NCBI RefSeq assembly: GCF_016598475.1
Contig: NZ_JAEMUX010000013.1
Location: forward strand, 1-64,000
DNA: 64,000 bases
From: Streptomyces adelaidensis
GTDB taxonomy: Bacteria; Actinomycetota; Actinomycetes; Streptomycetales; Streptomycetaceae
Direction: 5' to 3'
Shown one piece after another: positions 1 through 7,887 of the stretch (position 1 is the stretch's first letter; each line of letters starts with the position of its first letter). The position numbers were made by a program, and so were the translations under genes. A model generated the notes under the pieces. That model searched no databases, was not told where the DNA came from, and saw only the letters and a program-made list of their open reading frames with translations.

Positions 1-114
1 ATGGTTCCCGCCTGAGCCGTGGGAGCACACAGGCGCCCTTGTGCGGCCCTATGTCGCAGCGCTGGGCGAGGTGCCGAGGAACGCGCGCGCAGGCTCTTGG
101 GGGCACGTCCAGTG

Positions 115-324
115 ATGACCATTGCTGTGTACCGGATCGATCCGCAGACAGGCGCCCGGACCCTCGTACGCGCCGAGCACACCGTGAAGCCGTCGAAGGT
201 CCCGGATTACTCAAGCCAATATCCGCCGTGCGCGTGTCCGCGCCACAAGGGCAGCGACCAGCGGGAAAGCAGGCTCCGCGCACTGGTGGCCGAAGCAAAC
301 CGACGTAGCAGGGGGACACGGTGA
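115..324 (+). CDS. small mobile-element-type protein, 69 aa
   Basis: Short reading frame starting at an ATG that directly follows an in-frame GTG. The product begins MTIAVYRIDPQTG and has a CACPRH motif near residue 40 that could bind a metal. Its stop overlaps the GTG of the next gene by four bases, so the two are probably translationally coupled. Proteins of this size and style are common in Streptomyces integrative elements. No enzymatic function can be assigned. The upstream end of the operon lies outside the window. Confidence 0.55.
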   Translation: MTIAVYRIDPQTGARTLVRAEHTVKPSKVPDYSSQYPPCACPRHKGSDQRESRLRALVAEANRRSRGTR

Positions 325-611
325 CGCGCTCTATCATCAAAGCGGCTGAGTGGACGCTCGGCCCGGAAACCGCCCAGGGCGCAACGCAAGGCATCTACTC
401 CGCCGAGTGCATCACGTGCGGCGCACAAGCACAGCCAACTGACAGTGAGCGCTTGCCAGTTGAGGTCTGGGCGTTGAAGCACACGGGTCTGAATCCGGCG
501 CACCGTCAGTTCAAGGCGACGGCGGAAACCTTCTGGCGAGTCACGCCGACGGGAGACAACCCCTACGCCGAGCACGACCAGGCGGACACACAGGCGCCTA
601 GCGCGCGCTAG
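321..611 (+). CDS. DUF7848-like small protein, 96 aa
   Basis: GTG start overlapping the previous stop (GTGA). The sequence has the layout I associate with the DUF7848 family of Streptomyces: AECITCG near residues 28-34, a Trp-x-LKHTG segment, and a C-terminal FWRVTP. The family is frequent in mobile elements and next to XRE regulators, and its function is unknown. The CxxC plus His pattern suggests a small metal-binding fold. Naming rests on memory of the pattern, not on a search. Confidence 0.65.
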   Translation: MTRSIIKAAEWTLGPETAQGATQGIYSAECITCGAQAQPTDSERLPVEVWALKHTGLNPAHRQFKATAETFWRVTPTGDNPYAEHDQADTQAPSAR

Positions 612-711
612 CGGCAAACCGGATGGCTGCCGCTTCCTGGGCGCTGAGAGGCGCAAGGGCAGCACTGCATGACCACCCGTACTGACCAACCCCACTAGAG
701 AAAGGCAAACA

Positions 712-801
712 ATGCTGGGCGCGATTCTGCGGCTGCTGTGCGACCGATGCGGACAGGAGTACAAGCCGACACCTAGCGGCGGTCTTGCCTGCGGATGCTG
801 A
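712..801 (+). CDS. 29-aa zinc-ribbon-like micropeptide
   Basis: A 29-codon frame preceded by a GAGAAAGG ribosome-binding site about 8 bases upstream of the ATG. The peptide holds two Cys pairs, CDRC and CGC, separated by about 12 residues, the minimal arrangement of a zinc knuckle. It lies just before two strong hairpins, so it is the last gene of the mobile-type operon. Tiny zinc-ribbon proteins of this kind occur in actinophages and conjugative elements. The small size means it could be spurious, but the Shine-Dalgarno sequence and the Cys spacing argue for a real gene. Confidence 0.5.
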   Translation: MLGAILRLLCDRCGQEYKPTPSGGLACGC

Positions 802-827
802 CCCTCAGCCGGTCAAGCCTCTAGACC

Positions 828-857
828 CCCGCACCGGTGCCCCCCGCCCGGTGCGGG
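828..857 (+). terminator. hairpin downstream of the mobile-type operon
   Basis: Perfect 10-bp inverted repeat, CCCGCACCGG and CCGGTGCGGG, with a 10-base loop. It sits 26 bp after the stop of the 29-aa peptide gene. There is no U-tract, as usual for Streptomyces terminators. Confidence 0.65.
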
Positions 858-858
858 A

Positions 859-899
859 GCGCCCCCGAGTACGTGAGCAAGGGCCGTAGTCGGGGGCGC
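859..899 (+). terminator. second hairpin in tandem
   Basis: Arms at 859-872 and 886-899 (GCGCCCCCGAGTAC against GTAGTCGGGGGCGC, one mismatch) around a 13-base loop, two bases after the first hairpin. Tandem hairpins would insulate the mobile segment from the chromosome. The chromosomal VOC homology ends about 40 bp further on. Confidence 0.6.
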
Positions 900-1213
900 C
901 TTGCTGTGGCGGCGGTTACGTCTTCGCTACGACTGCCCTCGGGGACGTCCTGGAAGAGGAGGCGGCGGCCCTTGCCGATGCCGGTGAAGGGGTCGTACGG
1001 GTCGTCGGGGTGGCGGACGGCGGCGTAGCCGCGGAAGAGCTGGCGGCCGTTGTGCTCCGTGACGGCGGCTTCGGGGAGATCGCCCGTGGAGAGGAGGTGG
1101 GCGATCAGTTGGCCCGGGTCCTCCACCTCGTAACCCAGTGCGGCGGCCCAGAATTCGGCCAGGGGCTGGGCGTCCCGGGTGTCGATGACCAGTTTCCAGT
1201 TCAGTGCGGCAGT

Positions 1214-1240
1214 CATGTAACCGGTTATATTGGTTACATG
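1214..1240. promoter_or_regulatory. divergent leaderless promoters inside one palindrome
   Basis: The 21 bp between the start codons of the VOC and CGNR genes form an inverted repeat whose arms, ATGTAACC and GGTTACAT, include both start codons. TATATT lies 6 bp before the rightward ATG and TATAAC 7 bp before the leftward ATG. These are suitable -10 boxes for two leaderless transcripts. An inner perfect palindrome TAACCGGTTA overlaps both -10 elements and is a likely operator for the CGNR regulator. Confidence 0.65.
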
Positions 1241-1939
1241 GCATCGTCGTCCAGCGCATCGACTCCGGAGGGGGTGCCGGGAGTGTCGAGAGTGTCCGGA
1301 GCGTCGGGAGGGCCGGGCATCCGTCTGCGGGCCCACAGCGGGAACGTCTACCGGTTCGACCCAGGCGCCCTCTGCCTCGAACTGGTCGTCACCGGCGGCC
1401 CCGGCGCGCTGTCCCGCTTCGAGGTGCTGCACACCCCCGACGACCTGCTCGCCTGGGCCGAGCAGTCCCGGCTCACCCTCACACACCCCGCCCTCCACCT
1501 CACGGCGGACGATGTGGCGTACGCCCGGCGGCTGCGCGACGCGCTGACCCGTACGTTCGTCTCACGCGTCCTCGGCCGCGGGCTCCCCGAGCTGGGCATA
1601 GCCCCGGCGGACGCCGCCGACCTCGACGTCGTCAACGAGGCCGCCGCCCGGCCGCCGCTCGCGCCCGCCCTCTCGGCGGACGGCTCCCGGAGCTGGGCGC
1701 CCGGGCCCGCGACCGGTGCGCAACTCGCCTCCACCGTCGCCCGTGACGCCGTCGACCTGCTCACCGGCCCGTACGCGGAACGCGTCCGCATGTGCGCCGG
1801 CGAGCGCTGCCATCTCGTCTACGTCGACACCTCGCGGCCGGGCCGCCGCCGCTGGTGCTCGATGGAACACTGCGGCAACCGCCACAAGGTCCGCGCCCAC
1901 CGCGCCCGCCACAGCGAGGAAACCGAGCAACCCGAGTAG
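1238..1939 (+). CDS. CGNR zinc-finger / ABATE-domain regulator
   Basis: About 233 aa. The central region matches the stress-response ABATE domain, and the C-terminus has the zinc finger named for its CGNR tetrapeptide (CAGERCHLVYVDTSRPGRR then WCSMEHCGNRHK). These proteins are putative transcription regulators. This one is transcribed divergently, 21 bp from a VOC gene, with the start codon inside the shared palindrome, which suggests auto-regulation and control of the neighbour. The first 20 residues are low-complexity Ser/Gly. The ATG is chosen because it sits 6 bp after TATATT; the in-frame upstream extension belongs to the antisense VOC gene. Confidence 0.85.
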   Translation: MASSSSASTPEGVPGVSRVSGASGGPGIRLRAHSGNVYRFDPGALCLELVVTGGPGALSRFEVLHTPDDLLAWAEQSRLTLTHPALHLTADDVAYARRLRDALTRTFVSRVLGRGLPELGIAPADAADLDVVNEAAARPPLAPALSADGSRSWAPGPATGAQLASTVARDAVDLLTGPYAERVRMCAGERCHLVYVDTSRPGRRRWCSMEHCGNRHKVRAHRARHSEETEQPE

Positions 1940-1989
1940 ACGGGCAACCCGAGTAGACGGGCAACCCGAGCAGACCGAGCAACCCGAGG
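1927..1989. repeat. 17-bp tandem repeat, about 3.7 copies
   Basis: The unit GCAACCCGAGTAGACGG occurs twice exactly (1927-1943, 1944-1960) and is followed by two degenerate copies. It spans the last codons and stop of the CGNR gene and runs up to the ribosome-binding site of the SRPBCC gene. Confidence 0.85.
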
Positions 1990-2020
1990 AAGAGGCGATC
2001 CAGGAGAAGGAGTGATCCTC

Positions 2021-2452
2021 ATGCCCACCGGACTCACCAAGGACGCCGGATGGGAGATCGGCGTCTCCCGCACCCTGCCCCGATCCCCCTCCACCGTCTG
2101 GGAGTTCATCAGCTCACCGCGCGGCCTGTCCCTGTGGCTCGGCCCCGGCGCCCGCCTCACTCCCGAACGCGGCTCCTCGTACGCCACGGACACGGGCGTC
2201 ACCGGCGAGGTGCGCGGCTACCGTCCCGGCGACCGCATCCGCGTCACCCACGGCGACACGACCGTCCAGGTCACCGTCTCGGCAGCGACGGCGACGGCGA
2301 CGGCGACCGTCGGCAGTGGCGGTGACGACGACCGGGCCGTACTCCGCTTCCATCAGGAACGCATGGCGAGCGCGGCGGAGCGTGAGCGTCAACGGGAGTA
2401 CTGGCAACGGGTGTTGGACCAGGTGGCCGAGGCTCTCGACGACCTGGACTGA
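2021..2452 (+). CDS. SRPBCC / AHSA1-type domain protein
   Basis: About 143 aa with the START-like fold pattern of AHSA1 proteins: an N-terminal IGVSRTLPRSPSTVWEFIS strand-helix, a central G-E-V-RGYRPGDRIRVTH segment, and a C-terminal amphipathic helix (EYWQRVLDQVAEALDDL). Such domains bind small hydrophobic ligands; no substrate can be inferred. The ATG at 2021 has AGAAGGAG at a proper distance; the in-frame GTG at 2012 overlaps that site. It follows the CGNR gene on the same strand and may be co-transcribed. A GACGGC microrepeat encodes an Ala-Thr run in the middle. Confidence 0.8.
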   Translation: MPTGLTKDAGWEIGVSRTLPRSPSTVWEFISSPRGLSLWLGPGARLTPERGSSYATDTGVTGEVRGYRPGDRIRVTHGDTTVQVTVSAATATATATVGSGGDDDRAVLRFHQERMASAAERERQREYWQRVLDQVAEALDDLD

Positions 2453-2481
2453 TTGCGGAGGCGGCCCGGCGGAGTGAGACG

Positions 2482-2688
2482 TTACGAGTCCGTCGGGTCC
2501 ACCGTCGCCTGGTGGGCCTCGGCGAGGTGCTCCTCGGCCTTCAGCCACGGCAGGAACTGCGCGCCCTTGCGCCAGCCGCACGTGTCGCATCTGATCGTGC
2601 GCTGCACCCCCGAGCGCTGTACCCGCACGGTGTGCTCCCGCCCGTGCTGGTCCCAGCGGCTCACCTTGCTCGTGTTGATCTCCAGCAT
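2482..2688 (-). CDS. small zinc-finger-like protein, 68 aa
   Basis: Starts MLEINTSKVSRWDQHG with GGAGAGG just upstream. A CDTC motif near residue 34 is followed by a helix ending HLAEAH, giving a C2H2-like metal site of the kind seen in many Streptomyces small proteins. No known function. The 5' flank contains a short GATCCAGCC repeat (about 2699-2720). Confidence 0.6.
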   Translation of the reverse strand: MLEINTSKVSRWDQHGREHTVRVQRSGVQRTIRCDTCGWRKGAQFLPWLKAEEHLAEAHQATVDPTDS

Positions 2689-2905
2689 GACCTCTCCAGC
2701 CGATCCAGCCGATCCTGCCGACACATCGGGAATCGTCGAGATTTCACGTATCCCTGTCCGTGAGGAGTGTGCAGCAAGAGCAACATCAACAGGGGTTGTC
2801 GAGCGATGAGTTGCCCCACTCCACGCTGCTGATCGACGGCCTGCGCCTGGCCGATCCCTCGCTCCGCGCGCCCCCGAGCCACGCCGTAGCCGTCGCCGTC
2901 CGAGC

Positions 2906-4732
2906 TCAGCGACCTGCTGACTGAGGCCCGTCCTCGTCGCGCTGGCGGGCGGCGAGGATCGCGACGTCGTCCTCGTACGCACCGTTCGTCAGGCGGGCCA
3001 GGAACGTGTCGAGCATGTCGTCCAGAGGGCCGTCCGCCGGCAGGCTCAGCGCCTCGAGCGCCCGCACCGACACGTCGATGTCTGTGCCACGTCGTTCTAC
3101 CAGTCCGTCGGTGTAGAGCAGCAGCGTGGTGCCGCGGTCCATTCGTACGGTGAGCGATTCGTAGCCACCGAGTCCGGTGCCGATGGGCGGGCCGGCCGGG
3201 AGCCACAAGACCTCGATGCTGCCGCCCGGCCGCAGGACGGCGGGCGGCAGATGCCCGGCGCTGGCTGCCGTGCAGGTGCCCGCTCTGGGGTCCATGACCG
3301 CGAGAAGACAGGTGGCGAGGCGGTCGAGGCCGAGTTGCGCGACCTTGCGGTCGAACTCGGTGAGGATCGAGTCGATGCCTGTGCCGGAAGCGGCGATGGT
3401 GCGCAGCAGGGAGCGGTACTGGCTCATGGCGACCGCGGCCTGGAAGCCGTGGCCCATCACGTCGCCCATGACCAGCAAGGTGCGGGAGTCCGCCAGGGGG
3501 ATCGAGTCGTACCAGTCCCCACCGACGAGGACGCTGCGGCCGGAGGGGAGGTAGCGGGCGGCCACTTCCACAGCGGGGTGGGGGGTGCGGGGTTCGGACA
3601 GCAGGGCCCGCTGGAGTTCCAGTGCCATGGTGTGTTCGTAGCTGTAGCGGCGCGCGCTGTCGATGGAGAGAGCGGCCCGGTCGGCCAGGGCCTGGATCGT
3701 CACGAGGTCGTCGTCGTTGAAGGGCTGCGACGCGCCCGCCCGCCCCAGAAGGATGACGCCGACCGGGCGGGCGGCCGTGATCAGGGGGACGATGAGAAGT
3801 GAGTGAATGCCGGCCGCGCGGAAGAGCTTGGTCCGTTCGGGGTCCACGGTCACCTTCTGGAACAGCTCGTCCGAGGCCAGGTTGCCCAGCCATGGCCGCC
3901 CGGTGTCCAGGCAGTGCCGTGTGGCGACGCCACGGGGAACGTCAATATATGGTCCTGTCCCGCCCAGCTGGCGCAGCAGCCATTCCATCCCAGGGGGCGC
4001 CGCCCCGGCCACTTTGCGCAGCCGTAGGAAGCCGGGAGGAGGCGGGGGAGACCCGGTGAACTCCTCTTCGACGATTCCCACCGCGGCCATGTCGGTCAGT
4101 GAGGGGGCCAGGAGATCGACCAGCTCCTGGCACGTGGTTTCGAGGTCGAGCGTGGTGCCGACGCGTGTGGTCGAGGCATCCAGCAGGGCAAGCCGCAGAT
4201 GCGCGGTCTCCAGGTCGTCCAGATAGCGGCGCAGATTGCTGATCTCCACGCCGATCCCGCACAGACACGCACCCTGTCCGGGCAGATCCACACGGTGATA
4301 GACTGCCCGCCAGAGTCTCTTCCCCAGCGGCGAGGAGACGCCTGTCGTACCCGAGATGGTGGCCTCCCGAGGTTGCCCGTCCTTGAGCACCTCGAACAGG
4401 ATGTCGTTCGGTCTGTGGAGGTCCGGCAGCACTTCCCCGAGTGTTCGTCCCAGGAACTCGGTGGCGGGTAGGCCACTGACCTTGACCCATGCGGGGTTGA
4501 CGTACAGATGGCGCAGCCGCTCGTCGAGAACGACGATGGGGGCCAAGGTCCCCTCTACAAGCTGACGCGCTGGAAGGCCGTCACCTTCCGGAAAGTGCCA
4601 CTGCGGCATGGGGCCCTCACCGTTCACAGGTTCTTTCTCGCTGTCTTCTCCGGAGCCGATCCATACCCCGTCGATGGAGTGGCCTCTCGCGTGAGAACCG
4701 CTCAACCTTCGCTGCGAGAGGTCAGGGCTCAT
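2906..4732 (-). CDS. PAS-GAF-PP2C (SpoIIE/RsbU-type) phosphatase
   Basis: Up to 608 aa. A PAS domain (about residues 55-165: IVVLDERLRHLYVNPAW, FLGRTLGEVLPD) is followed by a linker helix, a GAF domain (about 180-350) and a SpoIIE-type PP2C phosphatase (about 370-595) with the metal-binding signatures GGDWYD, MGDVMGHG, SAGHLPP and LYTDGLVE. Proteins of this type dephosphorylate anti-anti-sigma factors in partner-switching modules; no partner genes are adjacent. The start is uncertain: an internal ATG at 4609 preceded by GAGGG, or a GTG a few codons earlier, could be the true start. Confidence 0.88.
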   Translation of the reverse strand: MSPDLSQRRLSGSHARGHSIDGVWIGSGEDSEKEPVNGEGPMPQWHFPEGDGLPARQLVEGTLAPIVVLDERLRHLYVNPAWVKVSGLPATEFLGRTLGEVLPDLHRPNDILFEVLKDGQPREATISGTTGVSSPLGKRLWRAVYHRVDLPGQGACLCGIGVEISNLRRYLDDLETAHLRLALLDASTTRVGTTLDLETTCQELVDLLAPSLTDMAAVGIVEEEFTGSPPPPPGFLRLRKVAGAAPPGMEWLLRQLGGTGPYIDVPRGVATRHCLDTGRPWLGNLASDELFQKVTVDPERTKLFRAAGIHSLLIVPLITAARPVGVILLGRAGASQPFNDDDLVTIQALADRAALSIDSARRYSYEHTMALELQRALLSEPRTPHPAVEVAARYLPSGRSVLVGGDWYDSIPLADSRTLLVMGDVMGHGFQAAVAMSQYRSLLRTIAASGTGIDSILTEFDRKVAQLGLDRLATCLLAVMDPRAGTCTAASAGHLPPAVLRPGGSIEVLWLPAGPPIGTGLGGYESLTVRMDRGTTLLLYTDGLVERRGTDIDVSVRALEALSLPADGPLDDMLDTFLARLTNGAYEDDVAILAARQRDEDGPQSAGR

Positions 4733-4801
4733 CTGCCCATCGCCGGAGGTTCACCTGCCTGAGGGAACCGAGCCGTGTCGTATGGATCGCGTGTGCCGGG
4801 T

Positions 4802-4829
4802 AGGCGACCGCCACGGCAGGCGGTCGCCT
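4802..4829 (-). terminator. hairpin between exporter and phosphatase genes
   Basis: Perfect 11-bp stem AGGCGACCGCC / GGCGGTCGCCT with a 6-base loop, placed downstream of the leftward exporter gene and the Tn3 remnant. It probably ends that leftward transcription. Confidence 0.6.
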
Positions 4830-4924
4830 GCGGCCGGCAGGCCCCGCGCGGCGGTGTAGTGGGGCCACGTATGGGCCCACCAGAGCCGCACCCAGGGCAA
4901 GAGGGCCGTACCACGGCAGCATGA

Positions 4925-5098
4925 CGTCCACCGGATACCGGAAATCCCTGCGTACGCCGGCGGGCCGGCAGCTCCATCCGCACCTGCTCCGGCCGCCGTT
5001 CCTCGCACGCGACGTGCTCGGCGAGCCAGGCCGTCAGCTTGTCCGCGTCCGCAACGCCGCACTCGCTGAAGCCCAGGTGCTCCCGGATCCGCGCACGG
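4925..5098 (-). pseudogene. Tn3-family transposase N-terminal remnant (DUF4158-like)
   Basis: Translation of the minus strand here gives IREHLGFSECGVADADK, then LTAWLAEHVACEERRPEQV and RMELPARRR. This resembles the N-terminal DUF4158 region of Tn3-family transposases as I recall it. It has no start, is cut at the 3' end of the exporter gene, and loses resemblance after about 60 residues. No terminal inverted repeats or resolvase are visible. This is a decayed insertion; identification by pattern only. Confidence 0.45.
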
Positions 5099-6553
5099 CT
5101 ACACCCGGACCCCCGCCGCGTCCCGCACCTCCGGCGACTCCAGCCGCTCAGCCGCCCGGTCGGCGGTCCCCCTTGCCCACGCCCCCGTCGTCAGCGCACC
5201 CAGCACCAGCACGGCGAAGCCGCAGGCCGCGACGATCCACCAGGCGGGCCGGGCCGCCGACACGAACGAGGCCGTGTACGAGGACGAGCCGATCCCCGCC
5301 GCCAGCACCGCGCCGACCACCGCGACCCCCAGGGTCTGTCCGATCTGGCGGCTGGTGGAGGCGACGGCGGCGGCGACGCCCGCCTGGGCCCGGGGCATCC
5401 CGGAGACCGCCGTGTTGGTGATGGGGGCGTTGACGCAGCCGAAGCCGAGGCCGAACAGCACGTACCCCACGAACACTGTGACGTTCGACGTCTCGGCCTC
5501 GAACGCGGCGAAGAGGACCCCGCTCGCGGTCATCGCCACCCCGGCGACCAGCAGCGGCAGCCTCGGGCCCCGGCTGCCGACCAGCCGTCCGGCCACGGGT
5601 GCGCAGACGAAGCACAGGAAGGCCATCGGGAGCATCCACAGGCCGGCGTGGAGGGCGTCCAGGCCGCGTACGTTCTGCAGGTACAGCGTCGACAGGAACA
5701 GGAAACCGCCGAGTGCGGCGAACGCGCTGACCGCGATCACCGTCGCCCCGCTGAACGGCGCCGAGCGGAAGAAGCGCAGGTCGATGAGGGGTTCGTCGCG
5801 GCGGGGCTCGTACCACAGGAGGCCGAGGAGCGCGGCGAGGGCGATACCGCCGAAGGCGAGGGTCCCGCCGAGGGGCGCGGTCGGCGCCTCGATGATCGCG
5901 TACGTGAGGGAGCCGAGCAGCGCGATGACGAGGAGCTGTCCGACGGGGTCGGGGCGGCGGGCCTTCGGGGCGCGGGACTCGGGGACGAATCGCCAGGTCA
6001 GCACGAGGGCGGCCAGGCCGACCGGGAGGTTGATCCAGAAAATGGAGCGCCAGCCGACCGAGTCCACGAGGACACCGCCGATGATCGGGCCGGCGGCCAT
6101 GGAGATGCCCACCACCCCGCCCCACACACCGATCGCCCGGGCCCGTTCGCGCGGATCGGTGAACGTGTTGGTGATGATCGACATCGCGACCGGGTTGAGC
6201 ATCGAGCCGCCGACCGCCTGCACCATGCGGAAGGCGACCAGCGATTCGAGGTTCGGGGCGAGGGAGCACAGCACCGAGCCGATGGTGAAGACGACCAGGC
6301 CCGCCATGAAGACCCGTTTGCGGCCGATGCGGTCGGCGGTCGACCCGGCCAGCATCAGCAGGGCGGCCAGGACCAGGGTGTAGGCGTCGATGGTCCATTG
6401 CAGACCCGCGAGACTCGCGTTCAGGTCGCGCTGTATCGAGGGCAGGGCGACGTTCAGGACGGTGTTGTCCAGGCTCACGATCAGGAGGCTGGTGCAGCAG
6501 ATCACGAGCACCAGCAGGCGGTGGCGGCGGCTGAGCTCGGGCATGCGTTCCAT
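5099..6553 (-). CDS. DHA2-family (EmrB/QacA-type) drug exporter
   Basis: 484 aa with 14 predicted membrane segments. Near the N-terminus it carries LIVSLDNTVLNVALP (motif D1 of 14-helix exporters) and GSTADRIGRKRVF (motif A); a motif-C-like GPIIGGVLVD follows. Proton-coupled efflux of drugs or other small hydrophobic molecules is the family role; the substrate is unknown. It is divergent from the dihydrouridine synthase gene with 72 bp between the starts. That gap has an AT-richer stretch (TAACTAATGAATG) that could hold an operator, though no local TetR/MarR gene is present. The ORF end abuts the Tn3 remnant. Confidence 0.9.
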   Translation of the reverse strand: MERMPELSRRHRLLVLVICCTSLLIVSLDNTVLNVALPSIQRDLNASLAGLQWTIDAYTLVLAALLMLAGSTADRIGRKRVFMAGLVVFTIGSVLCSLAPNLESLVAFRMVQAVGGSMLNPVAMSIITNTFTDPRERARAIGVWGGVVGISMAAGPIIGGVLVDSVGWRSIFWINLPVGLAALVLTWRFVPESRAPKARRPDPVGQLLVIALLGSLTYAIIEAPTAPLGGTLAFGGIALAALLGLLWYEPRRDEPLIDLRFFRSAPFSGATVIAVSAFAALGGFLFLSTLYLQNVRGLDALHAGLWMLPMAFLCFVCAPVAGRLVGSRGPRLPLLVAGVAMTASGVLFAAFEAETSNVTVFVGYVLFGLGFGCVNAPITNTAVSGMPRAQAGVAAAVASTSRQIGQTLGVAVVGAVLAAGIGSSSYTASFVSAARPAWWIVAACGFAVLVLGALTTGAWARGTADRAAERLESPEVRDAAGVRV

Positions 6554-6625
6554 CGTACGCTCGAATCGATAGTGCGCCTAACTAATGAATGGCGAGCATC
6601 GGCCGTCGTGCGTGACAATGGGGGA

Positions 6626-7798
6626 ATGTCCGCGCCCACGACCACGCCCCTGTCCGCCTTGTCCCTGTCCCCCTTGCGGATCGGCCCGCACGCCGTTCAG
6701 CCGCCCGTCGTCCTGGCCCCCATGGCCGGGATCACCAACGCGCCCTTCCGGACCCTGTGCCGAGAGTTCAGTGGTGGCAAGGGCCTGTTCGTGAGCGAGA
6801 TGATCACCACGCGGGCGCTGGTCGAGCGCAACGAGAAGACCATGCAGCTGATCCGCTTCGACGCGACCGAGCAGCCGCGCTCGATCCAGCTGTACGGCGT
6901 GGACCCGGCGACCGTCGGCAAGGCCGTCCGCATGATCGCGGAGGAGGGCCTCGCCGACCACATCGACCTGAACTTCGGCTGCCCGGTCCCGAAGGTGACG
7001 AGGAAGGGCGGCGGGTCCGCCCTCCCGTACAAGCGCCCGCTGCTCCGCGCGATCCTCCGCGAGGCCGTGAGCGGCGCCGGGGACCTCCCGGTCACCATGA
7101 AGATGCGCAAGGGCATCGACGACGACCACATCACCTACCTGGACGCCGGCCGTATCGCCGTCGAGGAGGGCGTCACCGCCATCGCCCTGCACGGCCGTAC
7201 GGCCGCCCAGCACTACGGCGGCACGGCCGACTGGGAGGCCATCGCCCGCCTGAAGGAGCACGTCCCCGAGATCCCGGTCCTCGGCAACGGCGACATCTGG
7301 TCCGCGCGGGACGCGCTGCGGATGGTCCGCGAGACCGGCTGTGACGGAGTGGTCGTGGGGCGCGGCTGCCTCGGCCGGCCGTGGCTGTTCGCGGATCTGG
7401 TGGCCGCCTTCGAGGGGCGTACGGACGACATCGTGCGGCCCTCCCTCCGTGAGGTCGCCGACGTCATGGTCCGGCATGCCACCCTCCTCGGCGAGTGGGC
7501 CGGCGACGAGGCGAAGGGCGTCGTCGACTTCCGCAAGCATGTGGCCTGGTACCTCAAGGGCTTCGCGGTCGGCTCCGAGATGCGGGGGCGCCTCGCCATC
7601 ACCTCCTCCCTCACCGAACTCCGCTCCGGGCTCGACGAGTTGGACCTCGACCAGCCCTGGCCGGACGGCGCCGCCGACGGGCCGCGCGGCCGTACCTCGG
7701 GCAACAACCGCGTCGTCCTGCCGGACGGCTGGCTCAAGGACCCGTACGACTGCGCGGGTGTGAGCGAGGGCGCCGAACTGGACACCTCCGGGGGCTAG
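6626..7798 (+). CDS. dus: tRNA-dihydrouridine synthase (NifR3/DusB type)
   Basis: 390 aa TIM-barrel flavoprotein that reduces uridines in tRNA D-loops. Visible signatures are VVLAPMAGITNAPFR near the N-terminus, LNFGCPVPKV with the catalytic Cys, MKMRKGI, ALHGRTAAQHY, and VLGNGDI followed by GVVVGRGCLGRPW (FMN phosphate site). The ATG is preceded by GACAAT and six G/A bases, so the transcript may be leaderless or nearly so. Length is normal. The sequence upstream in the same frame is the antisense of the exporter gene and is not part of the protein. Confidence 0.93.
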   Translation: MSAPTTTPLSALSLSPLRIGPHAVQPPVVLAPMAGITNAPFRTLCREFSGGKGLFVSEMITTRALVERNEKTMQLIRFDATEQPRSIQLYGVDPATVGKAVRMIAEEGLADHIDLNFGCPVPKVTRKGGGSALPYKRPLLRAILREAVSGAGDLPVTMKMRKGIDDDHITYLDAGRIAVEEGVTAIALHGRTAAQHYGGTADWEAIARLKEHVPEIPVLGNGDIWSARDALRMVRETGCDGVVVGRGCLGRPWLFADLVAAFEGRTDDIVRPSLREVADVMVRHATLLGEWAGDEAKGVVDFRKHVAWYLKGFAVGSEMRGRLAITSSLTELRSGLDELDLDQPWPDGAADGPRGRTSGNNRVVLPDGWLKDPYDCAGVSEGAELDTSGG

Positions 7799-7887
7799 TT
7801 GCCCTGTTCTGTGGGTGTTCCGGTCGTTGTGCGGCCGGTTTCCGTCATCTCGGAATGAGTGGGGAAATGTCCGGGTAGCGCCTTTTG

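Larger units (their letters stand above)
821..1216 (-). pseudogene. VOC-family (glyoxalase-like) protein, 3' end lost
   Basis: The first 94 or so codons encode a normal glyoxalase-like VOC protein (start MTAALNWKLVIDTRD, then GKGRRLLFQDVPEG). At about position 937 the expected continuation (the strand carrying an NRLHxD motif in this family) is replaced by low-complexity sequence that reads antisense through the two hairpins of the neighbouring mobile-type segment and stops at 821. The gene therefore looks cut by a recombination event. The start codon lies inside the palindrome shared with the divergent CGNR gene. It could still make a 131-residue product with a foreign tail. Confidence 0.6.

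Noticed and set aside
4722..4931. 69-aa minus-strand frame (start MDVMLPWYGPLALGAAL)
   Set aside because: Looks mildly hydrophobic but has no ribosome site, and a terminator-like stem runs through it; not supported as a gene.
5039..6625. Very long plus-strand extension in frame with the dihydrouridine synthase
   Set aside because: It is antisense to the DHA2 exporter, which has clear membrane helices and family motifs; the synthase starts at 6626.
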